This document shows positions 34,701 to 47,400 of a DNA stretch of 64,000 bases, piece after piece (positions within the stretch are counted from its first letter, which is position 1; the number at the start of each line of letters is the position of its first letter). The stretch covers positions 10,684,001 to 10,748,000 of the forward strand of contig NC_092590.1 of NCBI RefSeq assembly GCF_047663525.1, read 5' to 3'. The position numbers and the translations under genes were made by a program. Source of the stretch: Anas platyrhynchos. Taxonomy: Eukaryota > Chordata > Aves > Anseriformes > Anatidae. The notes under the pieces were generated by a model. The model was given only the letters and a program-made list of their open reading frames with translations. It had not been told where the DNA came from and did no database searches.

Positions 34701-36262
34701 TCCTTCTGGCTATCCCAAGCCCAAAGGTAACAGACAAAACCAAGACTGAAAACAGAACAATTTTTTCATACTGTATTTTTGCCTGTTTTATTTATACTTC
34801 GACTAGAAGAAGTCAGCATCATCAGGAAAGACAGCAAGCAGACTGTTTCATCCCGTTGATAGTTTGATTTCTGAGGATTGGGTACTTTTGGTCTTGTATA
34901 ACATGAAAGGATATGGGATTATTTTTTTTTTCATATTCCTGTAATACATTGTTACATGGCAATCTATGAGCTTTTTTATTACTTTTTTTTTTTTTTTTTT
35001 GAAAAAAACCCACAACATTCTTCCTGGCTTTTTCTTTTATTTTTTTTTGTTACAAGCACTCACATACCTTGTTCTATAAAATTAAATCAGATGGATCATG
35101 TCATAGATCAGCTAGGCTGGGATGAGGTACATTTTTTTATCTGCAATGCTGTTGTAAATATAAAGTGTTTTCTTCCTCTTTTCCACAGTTCTAGTGAAGC
35201 CACTACTTGAATGAGCAAAAAGGTACTAATGTAAGTTATTTTAATTGGATGACTGGCATGAGTAGCGATTACTTGTACTTACTCAAATATGAGCCTAACT
35301 TATCCAGAAAAAAAATGTTCTGGCTCTGCACAGTCTTTGCTAGACCGTGCATTTAAAACTGATTTCTTTCAGGACCTTTTCATTCATCATAGTTCAGAAT
35401 TGCCTTATTGGGTGGGTTCATTTTTTGAACTATACCTGCCTTGATTACACACAGTGACATAATTTTTCAGAAGGCAACTTTGAAGAGCAATTGGTGTTGG
35501 CTTAACTCTGCTCCTGTTGGTAGATACAGAAATTATACCACTGATTTCAACTGGAGCAGAATTGAGTCAACTGTAAGTACTTCTGGAAATGTCACCCCAT
35601 ATTTTTAATCAATTGTATATAACTGCGGCAGTGAATACAAAAAAAAAAAAAAAAAGAGAGATAAATAATAATATTAAGCAAGTTCTGACTGCTTAAAAAA
35701 TGAAAGATCCTGTTAAAATTAAAACCTGCTCTTTTTGTAAACAGGCAATACTGAGTAAGCAGGAATTCATGGTCCCATCTAGATGTTAATTGTATTTGAA
35801 TATTGGAATGAGGATTGGTCACAGGCCTAAACACCTAAATACTTTAAAATATATTCATAAATAATCATTCTTTATACACCATAATTTTTCTTACTGCATG
35901 TCAAAAACATGGACTTCTGCATTCCATAAGAAAGAAAAATGAGGGATTATTTTTGCTTTTGGCACAAAAAAAGTGAAAATAAAGAACAAGCACCGCCCTT
36001 GTGGGAGTGCATGGTACACTACCACATTGGTCGTTATTTGCCCTAGCTTTTTCTTTTTTTTTTTTACAAAAGTCTTAAATATAGGTTAATATGTAAACAC
36101 GGTGCACGCACTGGGAGTCTGATCCTGGCCTGTTGAAATCAATGGCAAATTTCCCATTACTTGCAGTAGTGCAAGATCAAGCTCCGAGTTGGTACGGTAC
36201 GTACAAGCCTAAGGCATTGGGGAAGCCACGGATTCAGGGTCGCAAAAGCTCAGGTGCCCATT
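31721..36262. other. convergent intergenic spacer and MTTP 3' UTR
   Basis: AT-rich DNA between the tail-to-tail genes C4orf54 and MTTP. No open frame of note. The part next to 36262 is the MTTP 3' UTR. On the minus strand the possible poly(A) hexamers are ATTAAA at 35604-35609 and AATAAA at 35036-35041, 34975-34980 and 34787-34792; I cannot tell which is used. Homopolymer runs are at 34983-35000 and 35640-35655. Confidence 0.5.
35604..35609 (-). terminator. candidate poly(A) signal of MTTP (nearest)
   Basis: ATTAAA on the minus strand 654 bp after the MTTP stop codon, followed by a G/T-containing stretch (GGGGTGACATTT). It is the nearest common hexamer variant to the stop. Stronger AATAAA hexamers lie 1.2-1.5 kb after the stop. 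Confidence 0.3.
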
Positions 36263-36431
36263 TCAAAACCAGCTGCTGGAGGAATCGGATGCAGTGCTGA
36301 AAACCTTCCTGCACATGTCGGAGTTCTCTTGATGGAGAGGGTATTCACAACCCTCCAACGGCTCTGCTGTCCCTTTCCTGGCGGTGTACCGTCTGCCAGA
36401 TGGTAGACTTTCATACTTGGTCACGGAATGC
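36263..36431 (-). CDS. MTTP: MTTP coding exon 18 and stop
   Basis: Residues 838-893: [28 protein letters not shown] and the end SSSSWF, then TGA. Both cysteines of the GCE-PLHQEN-MC motif are present. There is no KDEL-type retention signal; retention in the family comes from the disulfide-isomerase partner. Confidence 0.97.
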
Positions 36432-39400
36432 CTGTAAAGGTACAATGTGGTGGTCTGGAGTTAACAAATTTATGCAAAAATGTGCCCTGTAGGTGAGGCT
36501 GCTGAAGACAAACACTTTACATAGGTATTTACACTGCCACAATGCGTAGGTATAATCAGACTATGTTTTAGCCTCAAGAGAGTAACAGATACTTAACAGA
36601 ATCTTAAGATTTCCTCGAGATCCTCAAGTTCTTTAATTCCTCTTAGGATTACCACCTTTTGGATCAGAAAAGACTGAATGGAAATCTGGCACCGGCTCTG
36701 CAAGTGTTATTGCCTTTAGGTCTTAGCAAATAGGGATTAGGAAGGAATAATAAACCAGGCTTCTCACATGGCTAATGCAGTTAATACTCTTTGGCTACTG
36801 GAAAGCATCTTTTACCTTATCGTCCAGTTGTTTAGATCTCAGGAATGCTGATGCCTTAATTAAATACGGCAGCACACATAACAGTTGCAGCAACTACATG
36901 CAACAGGTACCTTTATCAACTACAGTAAATAACAGATCATGAGGAAATCTTTCAAGTTCAGCTGGGTTATGGCTATGCACTTCCTCTCACACTAGTGGAA
37001 CAGACAACTACAGCCGGCAGAGTTTCAGATCACCATCAGAACTGACCACATGCTCAGGACAAGTCTCCTGCCACATCAGTCAGTTGACTCGTAAAACCAA
37101 ATTAGAAAACTGGACAAAAGTGCAGAGTCAGAGCAAATTCACTGATCTTCTGAACCTCAGGGGTGAGGGATGTGGAAAAATGGGTTAGCAAGAGGCTGGT
37201 TGGTGTGCATGACAGCTTGCTCTGCACCTGCTTGTGTTAGGGTGAAATTTGGCCTCTGTTGTTAATCTCTCCTGGCTGTGAGCACCAGAAGTTCCAGATA
37301 GAGCAGATGGCTGGAAGGACACCTCGTAGGCTGTGTGCTCTTCATCCTTACCTGAATGGAGACTCGACTCTGTCCATCTGCATACAGACTAAAAATGGGT
37401 ACTGTGAAAACTGCACAGTGGAGATGAAGTCCAATGCTGTTTCTACTTCCAAAGTGGTTTCCATGCCAGTTTTTATAAAGAAGGAATCCACCTCTGTGTT
37501 ACCAGATACAAACATGGCTACCCTGCAAATAAAGGTATTACAATTAGTTCAAAACATATCAAGAAAGAGGGAAATAAATTATATACATTCCTAGCATCCA
37601 TTTATTAAATCTGCCCCCAGATTTTCAGCTAAATCTGCCCCCAGATTTTCAGCCCGTTTTTCAGCTAAAGGTATATAAATTCAGAAGAAACCAGGAAGAA
37701 CTGGTATTTCCCAGGTGGAGATGAAGAGAGAACAACCAATGTTCTCCCATACACGTAACTGTTCTTCAATTTTAGCTCAAATACAAGGTCTTTTATACTT
37801 AAATTCTTCTCATTGGGACTACCGGGGCCCAGGAGCCTGAGCTGCCTAAAGCTACAGCACACCCGGGGGGTATCTCACCTGTTCTTGACGTTGGTTTTGG
37901 ACTCCCTGTACCACAGGCTGAACTCCATCCCTCCCGAGATGTCGATGGCCAGGCCGCCTTGGAAGTCCGCGCTGGCCCTCGGCCCGGACTGCAGCTGAAA
38001 CTCCTGGAGCCAAAAGGAAGCACAGGGACACCCCCGTTACTGCCTGCAGACCTCGGTGGTTTTCATACTCCCATCTGTACTGCTGTCAGCAGGCTCTGCT
38101 GGCAGGCCAGCACAGTCAGAGTCAACTCCTCTCTGGAGCACCAGCATCAGTGTGATGTCCTGCTGCTTCCTCAGCACACCCAAAAGTAGCAAAAAGTACA
38201 TTTTTAGTGGCTAGCCGGCCAAGCCCATAAGCTAACACACCTTAATTGCCACAGGTATTTTGCATTGAATGCATTTTCCAACAAACATCAAGCATGCTAA
38301 TAGCTTCTTGAAACCTCTGTGGCTCTGTATGATTACTTCACCTTTTAGGGTCTGAAACAGTATTTGAAGCAATCTCTTTGGTAGGCCCAACACAGCAGTC
38401 AGCTGCTGCTGAAGTGGGCTTGAGATTTAACTCAAGGATGCCGTGGGCTGGGTACAGCTTACAAACCCAGCACATCACCAGCAAGCGTGGATGCCTTGTG
38501 CTCTGCTTTCTTATTTTCACCCAGGTGAAAAATCATGGGTTTTGGGAGTGTTGTCCTTCCAAAATCAAAGGGTGTTTTTCTACTGACTGCAATGGGGGAA
38601 GGAATACTTTCTGAGCTAACTAAAAATACATGTTGGTCTGTTTAGATGTGGAGATAAACACCTGTTTAACTTGATTTTACTTTGATTTTAATTGGGACTG
38701 AATTGGTCAGTAGTTTTTAACGACTGACAAGGTAACAGTATACGTTCTAGCAGAGACATGTATACACAACCAGAGGGGAGGATATTTTTAAATGTATTGT
38801 CAAATTGCACCCAAGAATATCAGAGTATGATTGGTGTGCGATGGCTGCACACTTCTAGGCTTTAAAGGCTACCTAGAGTGAAGTCAAGTTTGTCACTGAA
38901 ACTGACAGAGAATCTAAGGAGCGCTTGTCTTGTGTTTTACTAGCTCATCTATTTCCTTATTTAGAGCTCAGTCCTGTCCTTCATCTCATGTGCAAATCCA
39001 GTCCAGGCTAACGGGAGGTGTAGATCACGGGGACCCAGCCTTCTCAGGAGCAGTATTTTCCTCTCCCTTCCTATTTTAAGCTTTGTGTGTCAGTTGCAGT
39101 GGAAAGTGTGATCTGAAATATCGGAATCGTTAGCTGCTGTTTGACATGCTGACATGTGGTCTGCTTCAACAAAAACAGTTTCTTTATGTGTTGCACGGAT
39201 AGTGCTACTGTAATGCAACGCAGAGACTGCTGGAAAAGGCACTCCTTTGGGACCTGGCTATCTTCCACTGGGGTCTGGCTTTCAAATGGTTTCTCTGACC
39301 TATTAATAAAGTATTTAATTTCTCTGTGCCTCTGGCAGGTGCGTTGCCTAGGAGAAATATTAACACTACTGAACTTTAACGCAGGTGACTTTAGAGTCTC

Positions 39401-42400
39401 AAGAACAGTTTTATGAGAGTTGTTTATTTTATAGAGGCAATTATAGATTCTGGACTGTTATTCTTAGCCCTCAAACAGCACTGTGAGAACTGGCAATGGC
39501 TGTGAAACACACTCTGACTTCAGTTTGTGAGGTTAGGGGAGAAAAGATGTTAAAGAGAGTGGGTGGGAGCATAGGGTTCAGCAGCAATATTATTAACTTG
39601 GAAATCACCTCTCTGAAATGTGCCTTTCGGGATTACTGCTGTTGTAAAGTTAATGAAAGGAAGCGATTTTCCAGGGGAGGTTATTTGGTGGATTTGACAG
39701 CACTACAAGTATAAATCAGTTTCAGTGCCAATGCAACAATTGCAAACCAAGCATTACATCAGCTCTTTTCTGACAATTCATTTTTAAGCTCATGTCTTGG
39801 CTTCCAAGCCATGCTTTGGGTGTTTGGTCTCGATTGCACTGTCCATATCTTATGCATCCTTTTCACCTGTTCTGAAATCAACATTGCGGTCAGCTGTGGC
39901 ACACTGAGTTGTGGTATCAGAGAGTGAGCAATGTTTCACATGCCTGGTATTCTTATTTGGAAGAAGAAAAATCTACATTTGTATTTGTTGCCTTTTACTG
40001 TGTTTGTTTGTGTTGTAAAGGGGCTTATGTTCTGAGCAACACCTGGCCAAGCTGGCCAGGGAAAGCAGAGGTGGTACTCAACAATCAAGAAGCTGGTTTA
40101 AATATTGTCTCTCTTGCACTGGTTTTCCTCAGTTTCAGTGTTACACCACACACAATTCAAGTCTAACAAGGTTTTCTAGCTCAGTTGCAGCCACAGTTCA
40201 AGGATTTGACAGTTGGAAACATTTCTAATGAAGCTGAACTGGGTTACGTGTAAGTATCCAAACACTGCTGATGTTGCTGCTGACCTGTAATGTTGATGTA
40301 ACGCCAGTTTTAGAAAAATGTGTTGTTTAAAAGCAGCTCAGCCTGAAGCTGTTTTCAACAGTGCTTTAAAGAGCTTTTGCCTTTGTGGTGCTAGAGGTAA
40401 GAACTACAAAAGGTAACAGCCTTTTGGGTTGTAAATGCTCACTTTTGGTGATGTCCAAAGCTTGAATCCCAAAGAGCTTAAGCAGCAGCCGTGCTAGTGG
40501 TAACTCAAGAGAGAAAGCAAGGTGGGATCCCATCTAATCACAGCACTGTGCAGGCTTCCAGAGAGTCAGTGTCTGACTGAAAATGATACACCCTGATGCT
40601 GTTAAAAATGGCACCCAATCCCAGCACTGGTGTGCTCCAGACTTTTATGAGATTCTCCAAAGATGAGGAGCAGAGAATCTGTTGGCTGGCAGAGCTCTCA
40701 GGGTGCTCGGCCAGCTGATTCTGCCAGGGTATGTACGGAGCTTGGTGCACGCACAGCAGTTGGAAATACTTAGTTCTGTAAACACCACGCTCGTACGATC
40801 ATCTTTCTCATCTCTGCAGTTTGTTAAATAGCTCATGGTAAAGTTTTTGCCCATAATCTGCACGTGGAATTGTTGTTGGAATAAGCTTTACTTTGCCAAT
40901 TTGTGCACTACCTCGGAAGCCCTCTAGGCTTATGATACCATTGTAAAGTGGCTGAGTTGGGTTCGGGATGGAGACAGCCGTCATGTGCAGGGGGTGTTTA
41001 TGTGTAATTTCGATCAGAGTGGATTTTCTCATCATCTGCTTTTGCCAAGATTTAAAGGGGAATCAATAGCCCTCTGTCAGGTAAAAGAAGGTCATCCTTC
41101 TGCAATTTCGCATATGAATGATATTGCCAACAACTGTCCTGAAGTCAAGCAGTTCTTTGAATACTCCAGTTCATGGAGTAAAATGCTGGCCCTGAACTTT
41201 AACATGTCTGGACATTTAGTCCTCCAATAAGATAATGGTGTCAGTTATATTCGTGTGTGAGTCTATATTTAAATATAAATTGAACTGCCATTAGGGGTGA
41301 AAATTGTATAACCCCCATTTTAATTCCTGTTTTAGCCTGGCTATAAGCATGTGAATTTTGCTCCTCATATCATTGCTGTCTGCAGGTTAGTGACCTGAGA
41401 AAGGCTGAGTACCAGTGATTAATTCACTCACTACTTGACAGTTACTGCCTCATTGGATGTAAGGTCTCTGGACAACTTCTGAAGAGTAAAACTGAGGTGG
41501 TTATGTGGGACAGTATTGTCTTACAAGAAACTGTGGGAGAGGAGGTAATAGTAATAGGAGTTTTCTACGGGAAGCTCAGTTGCATCTTGTTTTATTCAGT
41601 GTTACTTTGTTTTCTAGAATAATATGCGTTCTCACCATTGTCCTAGATAGCTTTTCATGTAGTTTCATTCTAGTTTCAAACCTGTGACTTTTCTATTGTT
41701 CCCATAGTAAGAGAAGCCTATGGAACATTGGTCAGATTTATCAACATTGGAAAAAGAGAAAATAAGATGTCCTATATGAGAGAGAATGCATCTGCATTTA
41801 AGAGACAGAAGAAGAAGAAAAGAGTGTGCTACTAGTACCTGTGAGTAATCTGTCAGGAGGATAAGTCCTTTCACCACATTAATGGGATCTCCAGTTGCCG
41901 AGAGCATTTTAGACATTAAGTCACCATAGCCTTGGAAAAATGTAACTGGCCTGAGTTGGACATCGAACAAAATGGCTGACATGCCAGCAAAAGAGTCCAG
42001 GTTCTCCTCTCCTTCATCAGGAGTTGCAGCTATTATGGTCTCTAGACCTTGAGCTTCGATCACCACCTAAGAGGCAACAGTAACACAGAATCAATGAAAA
42101 AGCTCTGCCTGAACAAGGCTGTTAACGACCTTTAATGTTTTCTTACTGTCTAAGAGCCTAACTAATTTACTTCGTTGTAGGTGAAAAAGTATGAAGTTAT
42201 GATTTAAGGGAACAAAGTAGAGCAACTAGAGATACTGAAATTAAAACAATCTCACAGCATGTTTTTTTCACTTTAGATGAAGGCAGAATTTGCCAACAAG
42301 CCTGGTCTTAGTTTCTTTTTGATCACATTTTCCTTTATTTGTATGACTGTTTTCCGCAGGCATTCAGGAGGAAACAAAACAAAACAAAACAAAAAAGATT

Positions 42401-44401
42401 TTTGGTGCAATTTTTGTCCTGCAGAAACTTAGAAACTTAGGAGGATTATAGTATTGAAGGCACTTGCCAACATTCAGAAAATGCCAAAACAGAAGCATCT
42501 CGCTTAAATCTTTTTGATTCCTAGGTTGAGCCAACCCTTGTACTTCCATCTACATTATACTCATATCATGGGACTTGATTTTACAAAATCACAAGGCTTT
42601 TACTAATTATATCATATAAAAAATATAGGCTTTAATGAGAGACAGGATTTGGATACATCATATAGGACAAAACACCTGTCTTCTTGGTGAGGGCACACAA
42701 GAGCCTTATTGTCTGCTGCATTGTTTTTTTCCCTTTATTGGTGTGTTCTCTAGCCAGTACAGCACACCTTATAGACTTAAGCATTAGCTGAACTGATTTA
42801 GAAGTTGTAAGAAAAACCCCACATCCTGGCTTAGTTTTTTACTACCATGTAGCAGTTACCTGGCCGGCATGAAGTTGAGCATTTCTATCGAAAACCTGGA
42901 TGTTCAAGTTACTTCTCCTTAAAATGCCAGAGCCTGAATAGAGGATGTCAAGGCTGTATGTGGATGATATATCAGGACCACCTTAATTAAAAAAGACAAA
43001 AGGTACCTGTGACTAAACTAGTGGATTAATCAAATGTTTGGGAATACAAACAGGGTTATAAGGCAGTTTCCTGGTTACATACGTGTAATATAGCCAGAGT
43101 AGGCAGAGGAAGAGCCTGGCTTGGAGAAGCGCTCGTAGTTATGAGAACGCATGTCCTTCAGAACTTGCCGAACTGTTTTGCTGTGAGGTTTCAAAACAAA
43201 CGAACAAACAAACAAAACAGAGAAACAGAAAAGTTATGGTGACAAATGTATTACCCTTCTACAGAAACATCAAATCTGAGGAAGTGTGAACTTCCCAGTA
43301 GGAAAGACGCTCTCATTTTTAAAATTAAACTTATGACTCTAAGCCTCCCCTAACCCAGAGCTTCTTCTCTAATTTGAGCTACTCCTGCAGTAATAGGTAG
43401 AAAGGCAAGCAAACAAAGGTCTTGCTGGAAAATTAATATTCTTGAGAAACAGAGACATTTTGGTTATTTTCTTTCTAGTACTGTGATGTTTAAATTTTTT
43501 TTTGATCATTGGTTCTTGAAAATCTAAAAGCAAGAGCCCCACTGAGCTTATAGAATTAAGCTCAAGAGAGGAAATTTCCTACAGTAATGCAGGTTGGACG
43601 CCTAATTCTCATTTGTACCTCTGAAAATGTAACTAGCTATCAAATGAATGTCACTGAAATGCACAAATTTATTCTGAAATATCGATACCTAAAAGTGGCA
43701 CAAAGATCAGGCATCATCTTATACTGTCCTTAAACTTTACAGCAGTTCTCTAATGAGAATCTGTGTTTCTTCACATTTCTGCAGAGCAGTACAAAAGAAC
43801 TATTTTTTTACAGTGAATTTAACGTACCTTGAAGGCATTTCAAACCGAATTATATCCTGGATCATGGAGAGCATGTACTTGTTCATTTCCAGAGGCAGCT
43901 CGCCTATGGAGAGCAGGATGTTTTTCACTTCCATGTAGGTTGGGTTACTGTTTAAGATGATAGCAGCTGCAGTGGTTCGCACTGTCTTTTCATGGACTTT
44001 ACGATTCTGGTGGTATATCCTGTTCATTGTTTTCTTCACCTGGTCAGGAAATAGATTTATCAGTCAGTACTCATCTCGCATAGATGACTGGACAAAGTAC
44101 AGCTCGGAATCTCGTTTATAATGTCAGCTTAAGCTAGGCCCATAGCTAAGGCTAATGCATTAGGATATATTTTCAGCTCACTGTTCTTCATGGTCCTTTT
44201 GGAATGTAAGAGACATGTACCGCTCAGTGACCACATGGGGATGTGAGGAATCTGTTATGCTCTCTCAGCTGCAGTCCAAATACAGTCTTCCACACTGATT
44301 ATGACAGTGGGACTGTAAGTAAATAGGAGTACTAGGATCAAAATACTGTGTCAGTGATAAGATCCAGAGAAAGATTCTCTTGACTGTTAAGGGAAGATGT
44401 A

Positions 44402-44434
<33 letters not shown>

Positions 44435-47400
44435 TGCAGTTTTCACTTTCTAAACAGTGCCTATGGTGGCCCCACAACCCTGAGAAGGTTATGACACATC
44501 TTTGTTACTGATAAAGCCACGGAGAGCCATGTAGCCCCAGTGACAGAATGGTCTCTGGTACATGCACTGCGAGAGCAGCACCCTGACACAACAGCAGGTA
44601 TGAAATGGGATGCAGGAAAATGCAGACAAGGCAGGACCTCTGCTATTTTGTGCCTCATCTGTTAGCCTTGGAGACTGCAAGGCAAGATGCAGCTATTTCA
44701 GCTTTCTGTTATATCATGTATTTTCCCTGACTATGTGAAAGCACAAGAAACAACAGGGGTTACACAGGCTTCCATCTGTTTCTAAAGACTCCTGTATGTC
44801 AAAGGGGAGAAAATGCTCTTGCAAATGGAGCTCCAGTTTGCCCTGCAGACTTGCCTGCCACCTTTAATAGCTGCATCTGACTCTGGAGACAAAGGTTAAG
44901 TACCATTGGCAGATTGTGAGATGGGGATGCAGGAATGTATGGAGCTTTCTGGCTAGAACTAAAGTACATGTAATAAGGTTCTGATGGAAAAAATACTTGG
45001 GGGCATTTTGAAGAGTGGGATTGACAAATGTAATTAGTTTAGTTATACCTTGTTCAATATAGTCTCTTGCACCTCTTTTTTTGGGCAGTATCTATTCTTA
45101 CCTCGTCGGTGAGGAAAGAGGGATCATATCTCTGGATGGCGGTGGCAGCAGTGTTGCTGATGTGTCCTTCTTCTGACTCTGCATACTTTAGAAGCAGTGG
45201 AATTGCTTCGGGAAGGAGTGCGTTCTTCAGTGCCAGCAAGTACATCTTCACATTGTCATCTTTCTTAGCCTTCTCCAGCCTATTTAGAATCAGCTTTTTG
45301 GCTTCCACAACAGCCTAAAGAAAATCAACAGCATGTTTAAGTGGTGGTCATAATTTTACTGTCTCCTGAGAAACAGGAACAGCAGAGCTGGGTTATAGTC
45401 CATTTTTGGTTCAGCGCAACATTACACAGAGCTAGTGAAAGTGCCCTTAGTAAACTGCATGTTGATGGCTTCCTTCAAACTATAACCTGTGTGCCCGGAG
45501 TGACATGTGGTCCCATAGACTTATCATTCACTTCACTGGGAAGATATCAAATTAAAGTATAAAGATGGCAAAATAGATGACATTATTAAAAAAAAAACAA
45601 GTTTCTCTATTAAACAAAGGAATTTATGAGCTTATTTTAAAACAGGTAGGAATATGCTGCCTGTGTCTCTCATGCTCTCCCAGCAACATCAGCAGGGTTC
45701 ATTCACATGTGTTACAGACCAGAATGTGGCCAGCAGTGAACAGCAAATACTCACTGGAAGCTTGCAGCCTTCTCTGTCACACAGCTTTCTGATGAGCGCT
45801 CCCATGACAATGACAAGAGTTTCTCTGATTTCTTCATTTGCGACATCACCCTTGAACTTAGACTGCCAGGCAAAAGCAACACTGTTAGTCCTTCTGTCTA
45901 AATATGATGAACCACATGAACCCATGGGGGCTGAATGCCTTCATTTCCTGTGGACATTAGTGCACCACAAAGGCAGTGATCACCTTAACAGCCTGGGCTC
46001 AGGCTAAGCAGAGAACTGCTCTAGCATTACACATAAAAACTGGGTGCCATGTTTGACTTGAGTTACATTCAGTGTCTCAAGTAGCAGAACTATTTTGTAG
46101 TATTTTTTTTAAATAATATTATTTTGAAATAATATTATTGTGTTCAGTTCTGGGTCCCCCATCATAAGAAGGACACCAACATATTAGAACGAGTCCAAAG
46201 GAGGGCCATGAAGATGATCAAAGGGCTGGAGCACCTCTCCTGTGAAAGCAGGCTGGGAGAGCTGAAGTTGGTCAGCCTGGAGAAGAGGAGGCTCCAGGGA
46301 GACCTCATGGCAGTGTTCCAGGAAAAGGCCTCCAGGAAAGCTGGGAAGGAATTCTTTGTCAGGGAGTGGAGGGATAGGACAAGGGGGAATGGTTTTAAAC
46401 TAAAAGAGGATAGATTCAGATTAGATATTAGGGAGAAATTCTTTACTCTGAGGGTGCTGAGGCAGTGGAACAGGTTGCTCAGAGAAGCTGTGGCTGCCCC
46501 ACCCCTGGAAGTGTTTAGGGCCAGGTTAGATGGGGCTTTGGGCAATGTGGCTTAGTGGGAGGTGTCCTTGCCCATGGAAGAGGTTTTGGAATTAGTTGGT
46601 CTTTAAGGTCACTTCCAACCCCCATCCTATGATTCTATGATAAAATGGTGTCGGGACTTTGATAAGGCTTTTCATCCTTAATTGTTTGGCTTGGAAGCAT
46701 GTTTGTTTTCCATGTAGTAAATGTTGGTAACATTTTACAAAGTAAATAGAGCTTTGGTCTGGACCTGTGAATTTTGTGTGTTTCCAGGCGATATGCTCCT
46801 GGTACACTTAAAGGAGACCCTGGAAGGGGTAAGGAAGGGAAAATTGGAAGCATTGTATTGGTTTTGTCCTTTGACTTACAGTTAAAGATTTCAGCAGCAT
46901 TTCACTGGGGTGAGAAGCAAATCCACAGGCATACAGGAATCGCTCCTGAAGGATGGAAGTACTTGCATCCTTAAAGTCCAGGAACTCCAGTATGGCTTCC
47001 AGTGACTCTGGGGTCTGAGCAGAAGTTACAGCATCCACTATCTGCGGCCTACAAATATGTGGAAATGAACATATTGTAATGAGCTTTCATTTTGTAATGG
47101 AAATACTGAAGGCAGTTTGTTGCACTTAGAAAGAATGAAGCTACTGTGCTAACAGATCTGTTTTTAGCAGGTAAGAGGGAATTATTCTTGTTGGCCAAAG
47201 CTGTTTTTGAACACAGTTCGAAGTGAATTCTTCCATCTCAAAATAGCAGATGGACTCCAGAAAGTATTCATATCCATGGATAAAAATATTTGAATTTATG
47301 CAAATACAGAAAACAAATTGCATTCAGAAACACAGCTGTTTAGAGTATCTTTAAGTTCACAGGGCAAGGTTGTAATTGGAAAAAAAAAAGTTTTACTTCT

